Shown: positions 30,515-40,842 of the stretch, in pieces
How the letters are laid out: every line of letters begins with the position of its first letter
How positions within the stretch are numbered: position 1 is the stretch's first letter
DNA from: Pseudoneobacillus rhizosphaerae
GTDB lineage: Bacteria > Bacillota > Bacilli > Bacillales > Cytobacillaceae
DNA length: 64,000 nucleotides
Direction of reading: 5' to 3'
Assembly: GCF_917563885.1 (NCBI RefSeq)
Contig: NZ_CAKJTG010000008.1
Coordinates: 146,708-210,707, forward strand
Notes under the pieces: model-generated
Seen by the model: the letters and a program-made list of their open reading frames with translations, nothing else
Database searches by the model: none
Told to the model about the DNA's origin: nothing
Position numbers and translations under genes: made by a program

Positions 30515-30690
30515 ATCTCCTCTATAAAAGCGAACCTAGGGTGGTGAGAGCTAGGCTATAGAGCATTAAGGAAGGCGTTCTGGAGCAGCATTTATGAAAG
30601 TGGTCGCATTTAAAATGCGGCAATTAGGGTGGAACCGCGGGTAACTCTCGTCCCTATGCTTAAGGCATAGGGACGAGAGTTTTTTTGTTT
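30515..30690 (+). promoter_or_regulatory. Glycine T-box riboswitch controlling glyQS
   Basis: Leader RNA that binds uncharged tRNA-Gly and lets transcription continue. The evidence is a Stem I distal loop AGGGTGGTGAGAGCT (30538-30552), a specifier region AAGGCGTTC with codon GGC (30574-30576), and the T-box AGGGTGGAACCGCGG (30626-30640). The intrinsic terminator has left arm about 30645-30659, right arm 30665-30680, then seven T. GGC specifies glycine, agreeing with the downstream synthetase. The 5' limit of Stem I is approximate. Confidence 0.96.
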
Positions 30691-30719
30691 TTTTAAATAA
30701 AATGGAGGTGTTTGTACCA

Positions 30720-31610
30720 ATGAATATTCAAAATATGATTTTAACTTTACAAAAGCACTGGTCAGACCAAGGCTGCATTTTAATGCAAGCCTATGATGTT
30801 GAAAAAGGTGCTGGAACAATGAGTCCTTATACCTTTCTTAGAGCTATCGGACCAGAGCCTTGGAATGTAGCTTATGTTGAGCCATCTCGCCGTCCAGCAG
30901 ATGGTAGATATGGTGAGAATCCAAATCGTCTATATCAGCATCATCAATTCCAAGTAATAATGAAGCCATCTCCTGATAATATCCAGGAGCTTTACTTAGA
31001 TTCACTAAAGGCTTTAGGAATTAATCCTCTTGAGCATGATATTCGTTTTGTTGAGGATAACTGGGAAAATCCATCCCTAGGTTGTGCGGGACTAGGTTGG
31101 GAAGTATGGTTAGATGGTATGGAAATTACTCAGTTTACTTATTTTCAGCAAGTTGGTGGACTGGAATGTAAGCCCGTATCTGTTGAAATAACGTATGGTA
31201 TTGAAAGACTTGCCTCGTATATTCAAGATAAAGAAAATGTCTTTGATTTGGAGTGGACAGAAGGATTTACAGTACGAGATATTTTTTTACAGCCTGAATA
31301 TGAGCATTCAAAATATACGTTTGAAACTTCTAATATTGACATGCTTTTTAATTTATTCACAATTTATGAGCAAGAAGCCCATCAACAAATGGAGAATGGT
31401 CTAGTACATCCAGCATATGATTATGTTTTAAAATGCTCGCATGTATTTAATCTGTTAGATGCCAGAGGTGCAATCTCAGTAACGGAAAGAACCGGCTATA
31501 TAGGTCGTTGTCGTAATTTGGCCCGTAAAGTAGCTAAAACATTTTATGATGAAAGAGAAAAACTTGGATTTCCAATCTTAAAACGAGAGGAGACAAAAGA
31601 CCATGAGTAA
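30720..31610 (+). CDS. glyQ: Glycyl-tRNA synthetase alpha subunit
   Basis: Catalytic subunit of the alpha2-beta2 class II glycyl-tRNA synthetase. ATG 30720 gives [14 protein letters not shown] with GGAGGTG upstream; the ATG at 30702 overlaps that site and is rejected. The 296 residues are highly conserved ([20 protein letters not shown] segment, then [20 protein letters not shown]). It overlaps glyS by eight bases. Confidence 0.97.
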   Translation: MNIQNMILTLQKHWSDQGCILMQAYDVEKGAGTMSPYTFLRAIGPEPWNVAYVEPSRRPADGRYGENPNRLYQHHQFQVIMKPSPDNIQELYLDSLKALGINPLEHDIRFVEDNWENPSLGCAGLGWEVWLDGMEITQFTYFQQVGGLECKPVSVEITYGIERLASYIQDKENVFDLEWTEGFTVRDIFLQPEYEHSKYTFETSNIDMLFNLFTIYEQEAHQQMENGLVHPAYDYVLKCSHVFNLLDARGAISVTERTGYIGRCRNLARKVAKTFYDEREKLGFPILKREETKDHE

Positions 31611-33675
31611 ACGCGATTTGCTTTTAGAAATTGGTTTAGAAGAAATGCCAGCTCGATTTATTACCGATACCATTAATCAATTAGAACAAAAAACAACAGA
31701 TTGGTTAAAAGGCCATAAAATTGCCTTTGAAGTGATTTCTAACTACTCCACTCCAAGAAGATTAGCACTTTTGATAGAAGGAATTAGTGAAGCGCAAGAA
31801 GATATTCACGAAGAGGCAAAAGGTCCTGCGAAAAAAATAGTATTAGATGATAAAGGTGAATGGAGCAAGGCAGCTATTGGTTTTACAAAAAGTCAAGGAG
31901 CAAGTGTTGACGATATATATTTTAAAGAGATTAATGGAATTGAATACGTACACGTTAAAAAGTTTATTAAAGGAAAAGAAACAAAAGTGTTATTACCTGA
32001 ATTAAAACAAGTGATAACCGATTTATATTTTCCTAAAAACATGCGCTGGGCGGATAACGAACTTAAATATGTTCGACCTATCAAATGGTTAGTTGCTTTA
32101 TTTGGAAGTGAAATTATTCCTTTTAGTATTACAGACGTTAAAACAGATCGATACTCCTTCGGTCATCGCTTCTTAGGAGAAAGAATTTCTTTTGATGAAG
32201 CTAGTGATTATGTTCAAACTTTATTAAGTCAATTTGTAATTGTTAATGCTTCAGAGAGAAAGAATGCAATTATTTCACAAATTGAAAATTTAATGGAAGA
32301 AAACGATTGGAATATTCCAATGGATGAAAATCTATTGGAGGAGGTTAACAATTTAGTTGAATACCCAACCGTATTGTTCGGTAAATTTGAGGAGACTTAC
32401 TTAGACTTGCCCGAGCAAGTGTTAATCACTTCAATGAAAGAGCACCAACGATATTTCCCTGTAAAGTCTAAGGATGGAAAGCTATTACCATTCTTTGTTA
32501 CCGTAAGAAATGGTGATCATATGCATCTGGAAACAGTGGCTAAAGGAAATGAGAAGGTATTAAGAGCACGTCTTTCCGATGCTTCATTCTTCTATAATGA
32601 GGATCAAAAGTTAAAGATAGAGGATTGTTTAAAAAAGTTAAATACTGTCGTTTATCATGAAGAAATTGGTACTCTTTCCAAAAAGAATGCTAGGGTACAA
32701 GAATTCGCTAATCAAATTGCTGGCTTGATAAACGTAACAGAAGAAGAAAAAATAGCAGTTAATCGTGCAGCTGAAATTTGTAAGTTTGATTTAGTTACCA
32801 ATATGGTATATGAATTTCCAGAATTGCAAGGTCAAATGGGTGAGAGATATGCTTTACAAAAAGGCGAGGGTGAACTTGTTGCAAGTGCAATAAATGAACA
32901 TTATATGCCTCGTAACTCAGAAGATCAAACCCCTCCAAGTAATGTGGGAGCTTTACTAGCTATCGCTGATAAGCTTGATACGATATCATCCTTTTTTGCT
33001 ATTGGGAAGATTCCTAGTGGATCTCAGGATCCCTATGCATTAAGACGACAAGCTTCTGGAATTATTCAAATTCTTTTAGCTAAAAAGTGGACAGTAAGTT
33101 TCGAAGAAATTTTGACTCTTTCATTGAAGTTAGTAGAGCAAGCAGGTATACAAAAGAAAGATATAGAAGAAATTCAAGAGGAGTTAAAAACGTTCTTTAA
33201 ACTACGTATTAAACACCTTTTACAGGAAAAAGGTATTCGATATGATATTATTGAAGCCGTTTTAGGGGGAGGAATCGGAGTTGTTTCAACCCTGGTTAAA
33301 AAGGCAGTGCTTCTTGAACAAAGTAAAGACAATCCTGATTTCAAAGAAAATATGGAAGCATTAAGTCGAGTATTAAATATATCTAGTAAAGCTGGTCAAG
33401 TAAAAGAAATAAACACTGAATTATTTGAGAATGAATACGAAAAAACTCTATTTGAACAACTGCAATTGCTTGACACATCCCTAAATGCAATGCTTACTGA
33501 AGAGAATTATTATGAGTTATTAATTTCTTTAAAACCTGCCATTAACGCCTATTTTGATCATACAATGGTAATGGTTGAAAACGAGGAAATAAAAACGAAC
33601 CGTTTAAGTCTATTAGCTAGTCTTGCAAAATATATTGTAAACTTTGCTAAAGTAAATGAAATAATTGTTAAATGA
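31603..33675 (+). CDS. glyS: Glycyl-tRNA synthetase beta subunit
   Basis: Large subunit of the heterotetrameric glycyl-tRNA synthetase, involved in tRNA binding. The 690-residue product begins [19 protein letters not shown] and includes the HD-like and C-terminal anticodon-binding-like regions ([13 protein letters not shown]). It overlaps glyQ by eight bases, so the two subunits are coupled. A terminator and ccpN follow. Confidence 0.97.
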   Translation: MSKRDLLLEIGLEEMPARFITDTINQLEQKTTDWLKGHKIAFEVISNYSTPRRLALLIEGISEAQEDIHEEAKGPAKKIVLDDKGEWSKAAIGFTKSQGASVDDIYFKEINGIEYVHVKKFIKGKETKVLLPELKQVITDLYFPKNMRWADNELKYVRPIKWLVALFGSEIIPFSITDVKTDRYSFGHRFLGERISFDEASDYVQTLLSQFVIVNASERKNAIISQIENLMEENDWNIPMDENLLEEVNNLVEYPTVLFGKFEETYLDLPEQVLITSMKEHQRYFPVKSKDGKLLPFFVTVRNGDHMHLETVAKGNEKVLRARLSDASFFYNEDQKLKIEDCLKKLNTVVYHEEIGTLSKKNARVQEFANQIAGLINVTEEEKIAVNRAAEICKFDLVTNMVYEFPELQGQMGERYALQKGEGELVASAINEHYMPRNSEDQTPPSNVGALLAIADKLDTISSFFAIGKIPSGSQDPYALRRQASGIIQILLAKKWTVSFEEILTLSLKLVEQAGIQKKDIEEIQEELKTFFKLRIKHLLQEKGIRYDIIEAVLGGGIGVVSTLVKKAVLLEQSKDNPDFKENMEALSRVLNISSKAGQVKEINTELFENEYEKTLFEQLQLLDTSLNAMLTEENYYELLISLKPAINAYFDHTMVMVENEEIKTNRLSLLASLAKYIVNFAKVNEIIVK

Positions 33676-33677
33676 GT

Positions 33678-33715
33678 AAATAGCTGGTCGCCTTGTTCGC
33701 GGCTGGCTATTTTTC
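33678..33715 (+). terminator. Terminator after glyS
   Basis: Stem AAATAGC / GCTATTT with an inner GTCGC / GCGGC pairing and a short internal loop, followed by TTTTC and TTTTT. Confidence 0.8.
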
Positions 33716-33789
33716 TTTTTCTAATAAAGGTATATAATACTTATATTGTTAGGGATACATATTTTTCTGCCATTAATGTTTGTTAGGTG

Positions 33790-34422
33790 GTGAGTACAAT
33801 CGAATTGAATAAAAGGCAAGAGCTTATCCTGCAAATTGTGAAAGAAGGCGGACCCATTACAGGTGAGCAAATTGCAGACCAATTAAACCTTACTAGAGCA
33901 ACATTAAGACCCGATTTGGCGATACTGACAATGGCTGGGTTTTTGGATGCTAGGCCAAGAGTTGGTTATTTTTATACAGGAAAATCAGGCACACAATTGT
34001 TAACAGAAAATTTACAGAAGCTATATGTAAAGGATTTTCAATCAATTCCAGTAGTTGTTAGTGAAAATGTCTCAGTATATGATGCTATTTGCACTATGTT
34101 TTTGGAAGATGTTGGTACAATGTTTGTCGTCGATCACAATTCTAAATTAGTTGGTGTTTTATCACGTAAGGATTTGTTAAGGGCAAGTATAGGTAAACAA
34201 GAACTGACCAACATTCCAGTCAATATCATCATGACTCGAATGCCGAATATTACAATGTGTAAAAAGGAAGACTTGTTGATTGATATTGCACAGAAATTAA
34301 TCGAAAAGCAAATTGATGCCCTACCAATCGTGAAAGAAACGGAAAATGGATTTGAGGTAGTCGGTAGAATTACGAAAACGAATATCACAAAGGCGTTTTT
34401 ATCTCTTGCAAAAGACCAGTAA
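33790..34422 (+). CDS. ccpN: Transcriptional repressor CcpN (CBS-HTH protein)
   Basis: Repressor of gluconeogenic genes in B. subtilis (gapB, pckA), acting independently of CcpA. The 210 residues show an N-terminal winged helix (GEQIADQLNLTRATLRPDLAI is in this region) and two CBS domains (SVYDAICTMFLEDVGTMFVV and a second near the C-terminus). Adjacent GTG codons at 33787 and 33790 overlap the only binding-site-like sequence (TTAGGTGG), so the start is not firm; 33790 matches the family. It is paired with yqfL. Confidence 0.93.
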   Translation: MSTIELNKRQELILQIVKEGGPITGEQIADQLNLTRATLRPDLAILTMAGFLDARPRVGYFYTGKSGTQLLTENLQKLYVKDFQSIPVVVSENVSVYDAICTMFLEDVGTMFVVDHNSKLVGVLSRKDLLRASIGKQELTNIPVNIIMTRMPNITMCKKEDLLIDIAQKLIEKQIDALPIVKETENGFEVVGRITKTNITKAFLSLAKDQ

Positions 34423-34443
34423 CTCCAGAGGGGAGATTAAAAG

Positions 34444-35247
34444 TTGAGCACAGTAATCTATGTTGTTTCGGATTCAGTTGGAGAAACAGCTGAATTAGTG
34501 ACAAAGGCGGCAATTAGCCAATTTAATGATTCAAAAATTACCCTAAAAAGATTTCCTTTTGTAGAGGATTTAGGAAATATTGATGAAGTTATTTCATTAG
34601 TTAAATTAGATAAAGGGATGATTGCCTTTACTCTTGTTAAACCAGAAATAAGAGAATATATGATAGAGCAAGCAGCAAAGACTGGAATTTATGCATGCGA
34701 TTTAATTGGCCCATTAATGGATAAAATCCAGGAGCTAAGCGGAGAAACACCGTTATTTGAACCAGGATTAGTCAGAAAGCTTGATGAGGATTACTTTAAG
34801 AAGATAGAAGCCATAGAATTTGCAGTTCAATATGACGATGGACGTGATCCAAGGGGGATTTTAAAAGCGGATATCGTATTAGTTGGAGTATCAAGAACTT
34901 CAAAAACACCACTTTCCCAATATTTGGCCCATAAACGATTAAAGGTGGCTAATGTACCGCTTGTTCCAGAAGTGGATCCACCTGAAGAATTATTTTTAGT
35001 TCCTCCCGAGAAATGCTTTGGACTAAAGATTAGTCCTGAAAAGCTTAATGATATTCGAAAGGAACGTTTAAAGTCACTAGGCTTAAATGACCAAGCTAGT
35101 TATGCGAATATCGAGAGAATTAAAGAAGAAATAAACTACTTTACAAAGATTGTAGACCGGATTGGTTGCGCGGTCATCGATGTGACCAATAAAGCGGTAG
35201 AAGAAACAGCAAATGTTATTTTATATCATCATAAAAGAAGAAGATAA
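34444..35247 (+). CDS. yqfL: Bifunctional kinase/phosphorylase of the PDRP family (DUF299)
   Basis: Member of the family that reversibly phosphorylates pyruvate phosphate dikinase or PEP synthase using ADP. The 267 residues start with TTG after GAGGGGAGA and contain the P-loop-like motif [16 protein letters not shown]. In B. subtilis the orthologue is linked genetically to CcpN activity, which fits its place 22 bases after ccpN. The direct substrate here cannot be told from the window. Confidence 0.93.
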   Translation: MSTVIYVVSDSVGETAELVTKAAISQFNDSKITLKRFPFVEDLGNIDEVISLVKLDKGMIAFTLVKPEIREYMIEQAAKTGIYACDLIGPLMDKIQELSGETPLFEPGLVRKLDEDYFKKIEAIEFAVQYDDGRDPRGILKADIVLVGVSRTSKTPLSQYLAHKRLKVANVPLVPEVDPPEELFLVPPEKCFGLKISPEKLNDIRKERLKSLGLNDQASYANIERIKEEINYFTKIVDRIGCAVIDVTNKAVEETANVILYHHKRRR

Positions 35248-35257
35248 GCATATATAG

Positions 35258-35287
35258 AACACATGGCTAAAGTCATGTGTTTTTTTA
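35258..35287 (+). terminator. Terminator after yqfL
   Basis: Stem AACACATG / CATGTGTT with an 8-base loop, followed by a further six T. Confidence 0.9.
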
Positions 35288-35392
35288 TTTTTATTAAAAA
35301 ATTCTGTAGTTATTTAATCATGATAGATTTACTCGAAAAACAAATAAATACTTAAATTATCTTGAAATTGAAATAAAAAAGTAAAAAAGATA

Positions 35393-35421
35393 TAGAAATC
35401 CTGTCTTTTCTATACTATAAT
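35393..35421 (+). promoter_or_regulatory. Candidate sigma-A promoter upstream of dnaG-sigA; rest of a 600-base gap
   Basis: TAGAAA, 17-base spacer, TATAAT (35416-35421). The gap 35248-35850 otherwise holds the yqfL terminator and AT-rich sequence. An open frame of 41 codons (35460-35582) has no usual start codon near its beginning. I see no yqxD (the usual upstream neighbour of dnaG) and no RNA gene. If this promoter is real, the leader of dnaG is over 400 bases long. Confidence 0.55.
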
Positions 35422-35850
35422 TAAAAATTGTGATAAAAAAAGTATCGAAGTAGGTTTAGACTTCCAAAGTTACGAATAAACTATTTATTGTTAGAAGTCA
35501 AGACTCAGAAGCTAAAAAAATTCGACACACTATTTTATTAATTGAAAAGTTCTTCTCAAAAGAAGGAAATGGTGGAGTGATGTAGAATAACTATTATTAC
35601 AAACCAAGTTCCGACAATTTTTGTTACTTCTGGCGCTTTTCCTGTAAAGAGGAAATAGTCAAATTGCAAATTCGTTTTCTGTTCAGTGTATGATTGTTGC
35701 TTCCTATGCTCAATATTTACAGACCCTATTTAGGCATCGTAGCATTTACAAATGATGACAGAAAACGTTTTGTTCAAAAATTAACAAAAAATTTGTCGAA
35801 ATTTGAAGGAATTTCAAAATGAATCACGAAATACTAATGGAGTTGTTCTC

Positions 35851-37650
35851 ATGGCAGAACGTATTGCCGAGGAAAAAATTGATCAAATTCGCATGTCAGT
35901 GGATATTGTTGATGTTATTAGCGAACATGTTCAACTGAAAAAACAAGGTCGAAACTATTTTGGATTATGCCCTTTCCATGGCGAGAACTCCCCTTCATTT
36001 TCCGTTTCACCTGATAAGCAAATTTTTCATTGCTTTGGCTGTGGAGCTGGTGGAAATGTATTTTCATTTTTAATGGATTTGGAAGGGTTATCCTTTGTTG
36101 AGTCAGCTATTAAATTAGCGGAGAAAGCCAACATTGAGCTTTCATTAGACCCAGCCTCTTTAACTAATGAGAACAAGGTTTCCGACGATATTCAACAAAT
36201 GCTCGATGCTCATGATCTGTTACGTAAATTTTATCATCATTTACTTGTAAATACAAAAGAGGGTCAGCATGCTTTAGAGTATTTATTAAATCGGGGCTTT
36301 ACACTGGAATCCATAAAAAAGTTTCAAATTGGTTATTCGTTAAATTCTTGGGATTTTGTATCAAAGTTCCTTCTTAAGAGAAATTTCACACCTCAAATAT
36401 TGGAAAAGGCTGGACTTATTATTAAACGAGAAAGCGATGATAGTTTCTTTGACCGCTTTCGAGACCGAATTATGTTTCCAATTTTTGATCGAAACGGGAA
36501 AACGATTGCTTTTTCAGGTAGATCATTAGGGCAAGATGAGCCAAAATACTTAAATAGTCCTGAGACTGCAATCTTTAATAAAAGTAAAATTTTATACAAT
36601 TTTCATTTAGCAAAACCAAGTATACGAAAAACAAGTCATTCTGTAATATTTGAAGGATTTGCAGATGTTATTGCCGCAGATCGGGCAGATGTCGATAACG
36701 GTATTGCTACAATGGGGACTTCATTAACTGAAGAACATGTAGGGATTCTGAAAAAAATAGTTCAAACGGTTACGATATGTTACGATTCCGATTATGCGGG
36801 GATTGAAGCGGCATATCGTGCCGGAAAAATGCTTTCCAGTGCTGGGATTTTGGTAAAAGTAGCGATGCTTTCTGATGGTTTAGATCCGGATGATTATATA
36901 AAGAAATACGGTACTGAGAAATTTCGTCATGAAGTAATAGGATCGACAGTTACCTGGATGTCCTTTAAATTTCTCTATTTTAGAAGAGGAAAAAACCTAC
37001 AGAATGAAGGAGATCGCTTACTTTATATCGAAGAAGTATTAAAGGAAATAGGTAAGCTTAGTAAAGCTGTTGAAATAGATCATTACCTGAGACAGTTAGC
37101 TGGTGAATTCTCACTTTCTTTAGATGCCTTGAAACAGCAGCTTCAACCTATATCTAAAAATAATAAAAATCATCCAAGTCAAACTTTTCAAAAACATCCA
37201 TCCATCAATACAGCAAAGAGCCTATATCCTGCTGATCAGACGGCAGAACGTAGATTAATTGCACATATGATTAGAAATAGTGATGTTGCTTATAAAGTAC
37301 AAGATTTGCTTAATGGTTATTCCTTTAATGTTGATGAATATCAAGCAATTTTTACCTATTTAATTGGCTATTATGAAGAGGGGAATCTACCTGACCCAAG
37401 TTCATTTCTCAATTACATCAAGGATGATCAATTAAAAAGAATTGTGGCAGAAATTGAGATGATGTCCATCAATGCAGAGTTAGCACCTCAAGAATTAAAT
37501 GATTATTTAAAACAGGTGTTTAATTATCCTAAAAGGTTAAAGATAAAAGAAAAGAATGCAGAAAAGGTAGAGGCTGAAAAACAGAAAGATTTTAAAAAAG
37601 CAGCAACCATTGCGATGGAAATTATACAATTGCAAAAGTCATTAAAATAA
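35851..37650 (+). CDS. dnaG: DNA primase
   Basis: RNA primase that starts Okazaki fragments. ATG 35851 follows TGGAG and gives a 599-residue protein; the TTG at 35803 is rejected. The N-terminal CHC2 zinc domain (GLCPFHGENSPSF, HCFGCGAGG) is followed by the TOPRIM catalytic core (FEGFADVI, CYDSDYAG, DGLDPDDYIKK) and the C-terminal helicase-binding domain. It forms the macromolecular synthesis operon with sigA, 43 bases downstream. Confidence 0.97.
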   Translation: MAERIAEEKIDQIRMSVDIVDVISEHVQLKKQGRNYFGLCPFHGENSPSFSVSPDKQIFHCFGCGAGGNVFSFLMDLEGLSFVESAIKLAEKANIELSLDPASLTNENKVSDDIQQMLDAHDLLRKFYHHLLVNTKEGQHALEYLLNRGFTLESIKKFQIGYSLNSWDFVSKFLLKRNFTPQILEKAGLIIKRESDDSFFDRFRDRIMFPIFDRNGKTIAFSGRSLGQDEPKYLNSPETAIFNKSKILYNFHLAKPSIRKTSHSVIFEGFADVIAADRADVDNGIATMGTSLTEEHVGILKKIVQTVTICYDSDYAGIEAAYRAGKMLSSAGILVKVAMLSDGLDPDDYIKKYGTEKFRHEVIGSTVTWMSFKFLYFRRGKNLQNEGDRLLYIEEVLKEIGKLSKAVEIDHYLRQLAGEFSLSLDALKQQLQPISKNNKNHPSQTFQKHPSINTAKSLYPADQTAERRLIAHMIRNSDVAYKVQDLLNGYSFNVDEYQAIFTYLIGYYEEGNLPDPSSFLNYIKDDQLKRIVAEIEMMSINAELAPQELNDYLKQVFNYPKRLKIKEKNAEKVEAEKQKDFKKAATIAMEIIQLQKSLK

Positions 37651-37693
37651 AAAATAAATTTGAGATTGAGTGATTTTGGAAGGAGGGGGTCAT

Positions 37694-38821
37694 ATGACTG
37701 AAAAATCAGCCAGAGCTAAAGAGGTTGAAACAGAATTGTCCCTTGATCAGGTAAAGGACCAATTAACTGCGATTGGTAAAAAAACCGGTGTACTTGCATA
37801 CGATGATATTGCAGAAAAGATGTCCTCTTTTGTGTTGGATTCTCATCAAATGGATGAATTTTATGAGTTTTTGGGTGATCAAGGCATTGAATTAGTGGGA
37901 GACAGTGATGATGATGCCGACCCGAAAGTGCAAGATTTAGCTAAAAATGATGATGAATTTGATTTAAACGACCTAAGTGTTCCACCTGGTGTTAAAATCA
38001 ACGACCCAGTTAGAATGTACCTGAAAGAAATTGGTCGTGTTGACCTACTTTCTGGAGAAGAAGAAATTTCTCTTGCTGAACGAATTGAAGAAGGTGACGA
38101 AGAAGCAAAGCGCCGATTAGCGGAAGCAAATTTACGTCTAGTTGTAAGTATTGCTAAACGCTATGTAGGACGTGGCATGCTTTTCTTAGACCTTATTCAA
38201 GAAGGTAATATGGGCCTTATTAAGGCGGTCGAAAAATTTGATTACCGTAAAGGTTTTAAATTTAGTACCTATGCTACTTGGTGGATTCGTCAAGCTATTA
38301 CTCGTGCAATTGCAGACCAGGCTAGAACGATTCGAATCCCTGTCCATATGGTTGAGACCATTAATAAATTAATTAGAGTTCAAAGACAATTACTTCAGGA
38401 TTTAGGGCGTGAACCTTCTCCAGAGGAAATTGCTGAAGATATGGATTTGACTCCAGATAAAGTTAGAGAAATTCTAAAAATAGCTCAAGAACCAGTTTCC
38501 CTAGAAACACCAATCGGTGAAGAAGACGATTCCCACCTTGGAGATTTTATTGAAGACCAAGATGCCACTTCCCCTTCTGAACACGCCGCCTACGAGTTGT
38601 TAAAGGAACAACTAGAAGATGTTCTAGACACACTTACAGATCGTGAGGAGAATGTACTTCGTCTTCGATTTGGCTTAGATGACGGGCGTACACGTACTCT
38701 TGAAGAGGTTGGTAAAGTATTTGGTGTTACAAGAGAACGTATTCGTCAAATTGAAGCTAAAGCTCTAAGAAAGCTAAGACATCCAAGTAGAAGCAAAAGA
38801 CTAAAAGACTTTTTAGAATAA
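37694..38821 (+). CDS. sigA: RNA polymerase primary sigma factor SigA (RpoD)
   Basis: Housekeeping sigma factor. ATG 37694 follows GGAGGGGG and gives 375 residues. Region 1.2 ([16 protein letters not shown]), region 2 ([19 protein letters not shown]), region 3 and region 4.2 ([19 protein letters not shown]) are all present, with the [13 protein letters not shown] acidic linker after region 1.1. Length equals that of other Bacillus SigA. A terminator follows. Confidence 0.98.
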   Translation: MTEKSARAKEVETELSLDQVKDQLTAIGKKTGVLAYDDIAEKMSSFVLDSHQMDEFYEFLGDQGIELVGDSDDDADPKVQDLAKNDDEFDLNDLSVPPGVKINDPVRMYLKEIGRVDLLSGEEEISLAERIEEGDEEAKRRLAEANLRLVVSIAKRYVGRGMLFLDLIQEGNMGLIKAVEKFDYRKGFKFSTYATWWIRQAITRAIADQARTIRIPVHMVETINKLIRVQRQLLQDLGREPSPEEIAEDMDLTPDKVREILKIAQEPVSLETPIGEEDDSHLGDFIEDQDATSPSEHAAYELLKEQLEDVLDTLTDREENVLRLRFGLDDGRTRTLEEVGKVFGVTRERIRQIEAKALRKLRHPSRSKRLKDFLE

Positions 38822-38831
38822 AATAATGAAG

Positions 38832-38869
38832 ATAGTTTACCTCTTTCTATGGGGTAAGCTATTTTTTTT
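38832..38869 (+). terminator. Terminator after sigA
   Basis: Stem ATAGTTTACC / GGTAAGCTAT (one G-T pair) with an 11-base loop, followed by a run of T. The rest of the 308-base gap to the next gene is AT-rich and holds only the promoter and cre-like site near its end. Confidence 0.85.
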
Positions 38870-39064
38870 ATATGTCATTATTTTACTGAATTATCTTTTA
38901 TATTGCAAATCAGCTTTAAGGTGCTGAAACTTATTTATAAATAAAATACTTTTCTAATAAAGGTTTTTATTGGGGTTTTATTGTTGTAGTATGGTGAATA
39001 GTGGAACTTTAAGGTTGAATATCCTATTTTTGAATAATAAAATATATTTTAAAGTTTTTAAATG

Positions 39065-39094
39065 TTGAGAATATTATATATTCCCTCTTATAAT
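39065..39094 (+). promoter_or_regulatory. Sigma-A promoter of the acyl-CoA dehydrogenase gene
   Basis: TTGAGA (39065-39070), 18-base spacer, TATAAT (39089-39094). The gene starts 36 bases downstream. Confidence 0.8.
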
Positions 39095-39098
39095 GTTA

Positions 39099-39113
39099 TA
39101 GTAAGCGCATACA
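39099..39113 (+). promoter_or_regulatory. Putative CcpA cre site over the transcription start
   Basis: TAGTAAGCGCATACA matches the WTGNAANCGNWNNCW consensus at all but the second position. It lies just after the -10, over the expected +1, where CcpA binding would repress. Carbon catabolite repression of fatty acid oxidation genes is known in Bacillus, so the placement makes sense; binding is inferred. Confidence 0.6.
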
Positions 39114-39129
39114 TTTGAGGGGGATGAAA

Positions 39130-40269
39130 ATGAATTTTGATTTAACAAGCGAACAAGAGATGATTCGTAAAATGATTCGAGAATTTGCTGATGCAGAAGT
39201 TGCTCCAGGTGCCTATGAGCGTGATAAGACGAAGGAGTTTCCAATAGAGCCGTTTAGAAAGCTAGCTGAGATGGGGATAATGGGTTTACCGTTTCCCGAA
39301 GAATACGGTGGTGGTGGAGCAGATACAGTAAGCTTTGCCATTGTGGTAGAAGAATTAAGTAGGGCTTGTGGATCAACAGGAATCACTTATTCAGCTCATA
39401 TTTCATTGGGTGGTGCACCTATAAATTTATTTGGTACCGAAGAACAAAAACGAGAGTTCCTTACCCCGATTTGTACAGGAGAGTCGTTTGGAGCATTCGG
39501 ATTAACAGAACCTAATGCGGGATCTGACGCAGGTGGAACCCAAACTACAGCTGTTGAAAAAGACGGACAATTTGTCATTAACGGTAGCAAATGCTTCATC
39601 ACAAATGCTAGCTACGCAAAACATTTAGCACTTACAGCTATCACTGATCAAAAAGATGGTAAAAAAGAAATAAGTGCCATTATTGTTCCAACTGATGCTA
39701 AAGGTTTTAAGATAATCGATAATTACGAAAAAATGGGGTTAAATGCGTCTAATACAACAGAGCTTGTATTAGAAGATGTTTATGTACCGACAGAAAATCT
39801 ACTTGGTAAAAAAGGTGAGGGCTTTAAGCAGTTTTTGATCACACTAGATGGTGGAAGAATTGGAATCGGAGCCATGGCTGTTGGGATTGCACAAGCTGCT
39901 TATGAAAAGGCTTTACAATATGCTCAGGAAAGAAAACAATTTGGGCGCTCCCTGTCACAATTCCAAGCTATCCAATTTAAGCTAGCTGATATGGCTTTAA
40001 AAATTGAATTAGCCCGAACAATGGTCTATAAAGCAGCGTGGTTGAAGGACCAAGGAAGAAAGTTTTCTAAGGAAGCTTCCATGTGTAAGCTTTATGCTTC
40101 GGAAATTTGTATGGAAGTTACAAGTCAAGCTGTTCAAATTCATGGTGGTTATGGTTATATGAAGGATTACCATGTGGAGCGATTTATGAGAGATGCAAAA
40201 TTATTAGAAATAGGTGAAGGTACATCTGAAGTTCAGAGAATGGTTATTTCAAGAGAAATCGGTTGCTAA
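39130..40269 (+). CDS. Acyl-CoA dehydrogenase
   Basis: FAD-dependent enzyme that oxidises acyl-CoA to trans-2-enoyl-CoA and passes electrons to electron-transfer flavoprotein. The 379 residues show the family signatures AFGLTEPNAGSDAGG and QIHGGYGYMKDYHVERFMRDAK, the region of the short-chain (butyryl-CoA-like) catalytic glutamate. ATG 39130 fits GAGGGGG best; ATG 39124 is possible. Chain-length preference cannot be fixed. It stands alone between sigA and cccA, a place where B. subtilis has no such gene as far as I recall. Confidence 0.92.
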   Translation: MNFDLTSEQEMIRKMIREFADAEVAPGAYERDKTKEFPIEPFRKLAEMGIMGLPFPEEYGGGGADTVSFAIVVEELSRACGSTGITYSAHISLGGAPINLFGTEEQKREFLTPICTGESFGAFGLTEPNAGSDAGGTQTTAVEKDGQFVINGSKCFITNASYAKHLALTAITDQKDGKKEISAIIVPTDAKGFKIIDNYEKMGLNASNTTELVLEDVYVPTENLLGKKGEGFKQFLITLDGGRIGIGAMAVGIAQAAYEKALQYAQERKQFGRSLSQFQAIQFKLADMALKIELARTMVYKAAWLKDQGRKFSKEASMCKLYASEICMEVTSQAVQIHGGYGYMKDYHVERFMRDAKLLEIGEGTSEVQRMVISREIGC

Positions 40270-40394
40270 AAATAAAAAAACAGCTTTTCTAATATAAAAT
40301 TGTTATAAATACTTCCCCTACTTGTAATTTTAAAGTAAAATAAGTATTGTTTGTACACACTAATTGTAAATGTTCTACATAGGGGGTAATGATT

Positions 40395-40760
40395 ATGAAT
40401 CGAAATCCGATTGTACCATTTATTTTAATCATGGTTTTTGGTATCGGACTAATGTTTTTCCTTTCTTTCAAGGGACTTGGTGATTCTAAAGATTTGGCAA
40501 ATGAGGCTGAAGGTGGAGAAAAACCAAAGACTGAAGAAGTTGCGTCAAACCCAGAGGATCTTTATAAGTCTGCTGGTTGTATTGGTTGTCATGGTGATGC
40601 ATATCAAGGTGTTTCTGGCCCTTCATTAGTAGGGATTGGTAAATCAAAGGATGAAATTAAAGAAATTCTTTTAAATGGCCTTCCTGGTGGAATGCCAGCT
40701 GGTCTAGTTCAAGGTGAACAAGCTGATGTTATGGCTGAGTGGATTACAACTCTAAAATAA
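40395..40760 (+). CDS. cccA: Cytochrome c550 (membrane-anchored)
   Basis: Small c-type cytochrome that carries electrons on the outer face of the membrane. The 121 residues have an N-terminal membrane anchor (about residues 5-25), an acidic linker, and a heme domain with CIGCH and the distal methionine in GGMPAG. ATG 40395 follows GGGGGTAATG; the ATG six bases upstream is possible. Position before trmK matches B. subtilis. Confidence 0.94.
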   Translation: MNRNPIVPFILIMVFGIGLMFFLSFKGLGDSKDLANEAEGGEKPKTEEVASNPEDLYKSAGCIGCHGDAYQGVSGPSLVGIGKSKDEIKEILLNGLPGGMPAGLVQGEQADVMAEWITTLK

Positions 40761-40771
40761 TAATTATTTTG

Positions 40772-40805
40772 AAAAGTTCTTTGCATCTGCAAGGAACTTT
40801 TTTTA
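40772..40805 (+). terminator. Terminator after cccA
   Basis: Stem AAAAGTTCTTTG / CAAGGAACTTTT with a short loop, followed by TTTT. Confidence 0.9.
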
Positions 40806-40842
40806 TACTTAAAAAAACAAATAAGAGAATGGTGTGGTAAAA

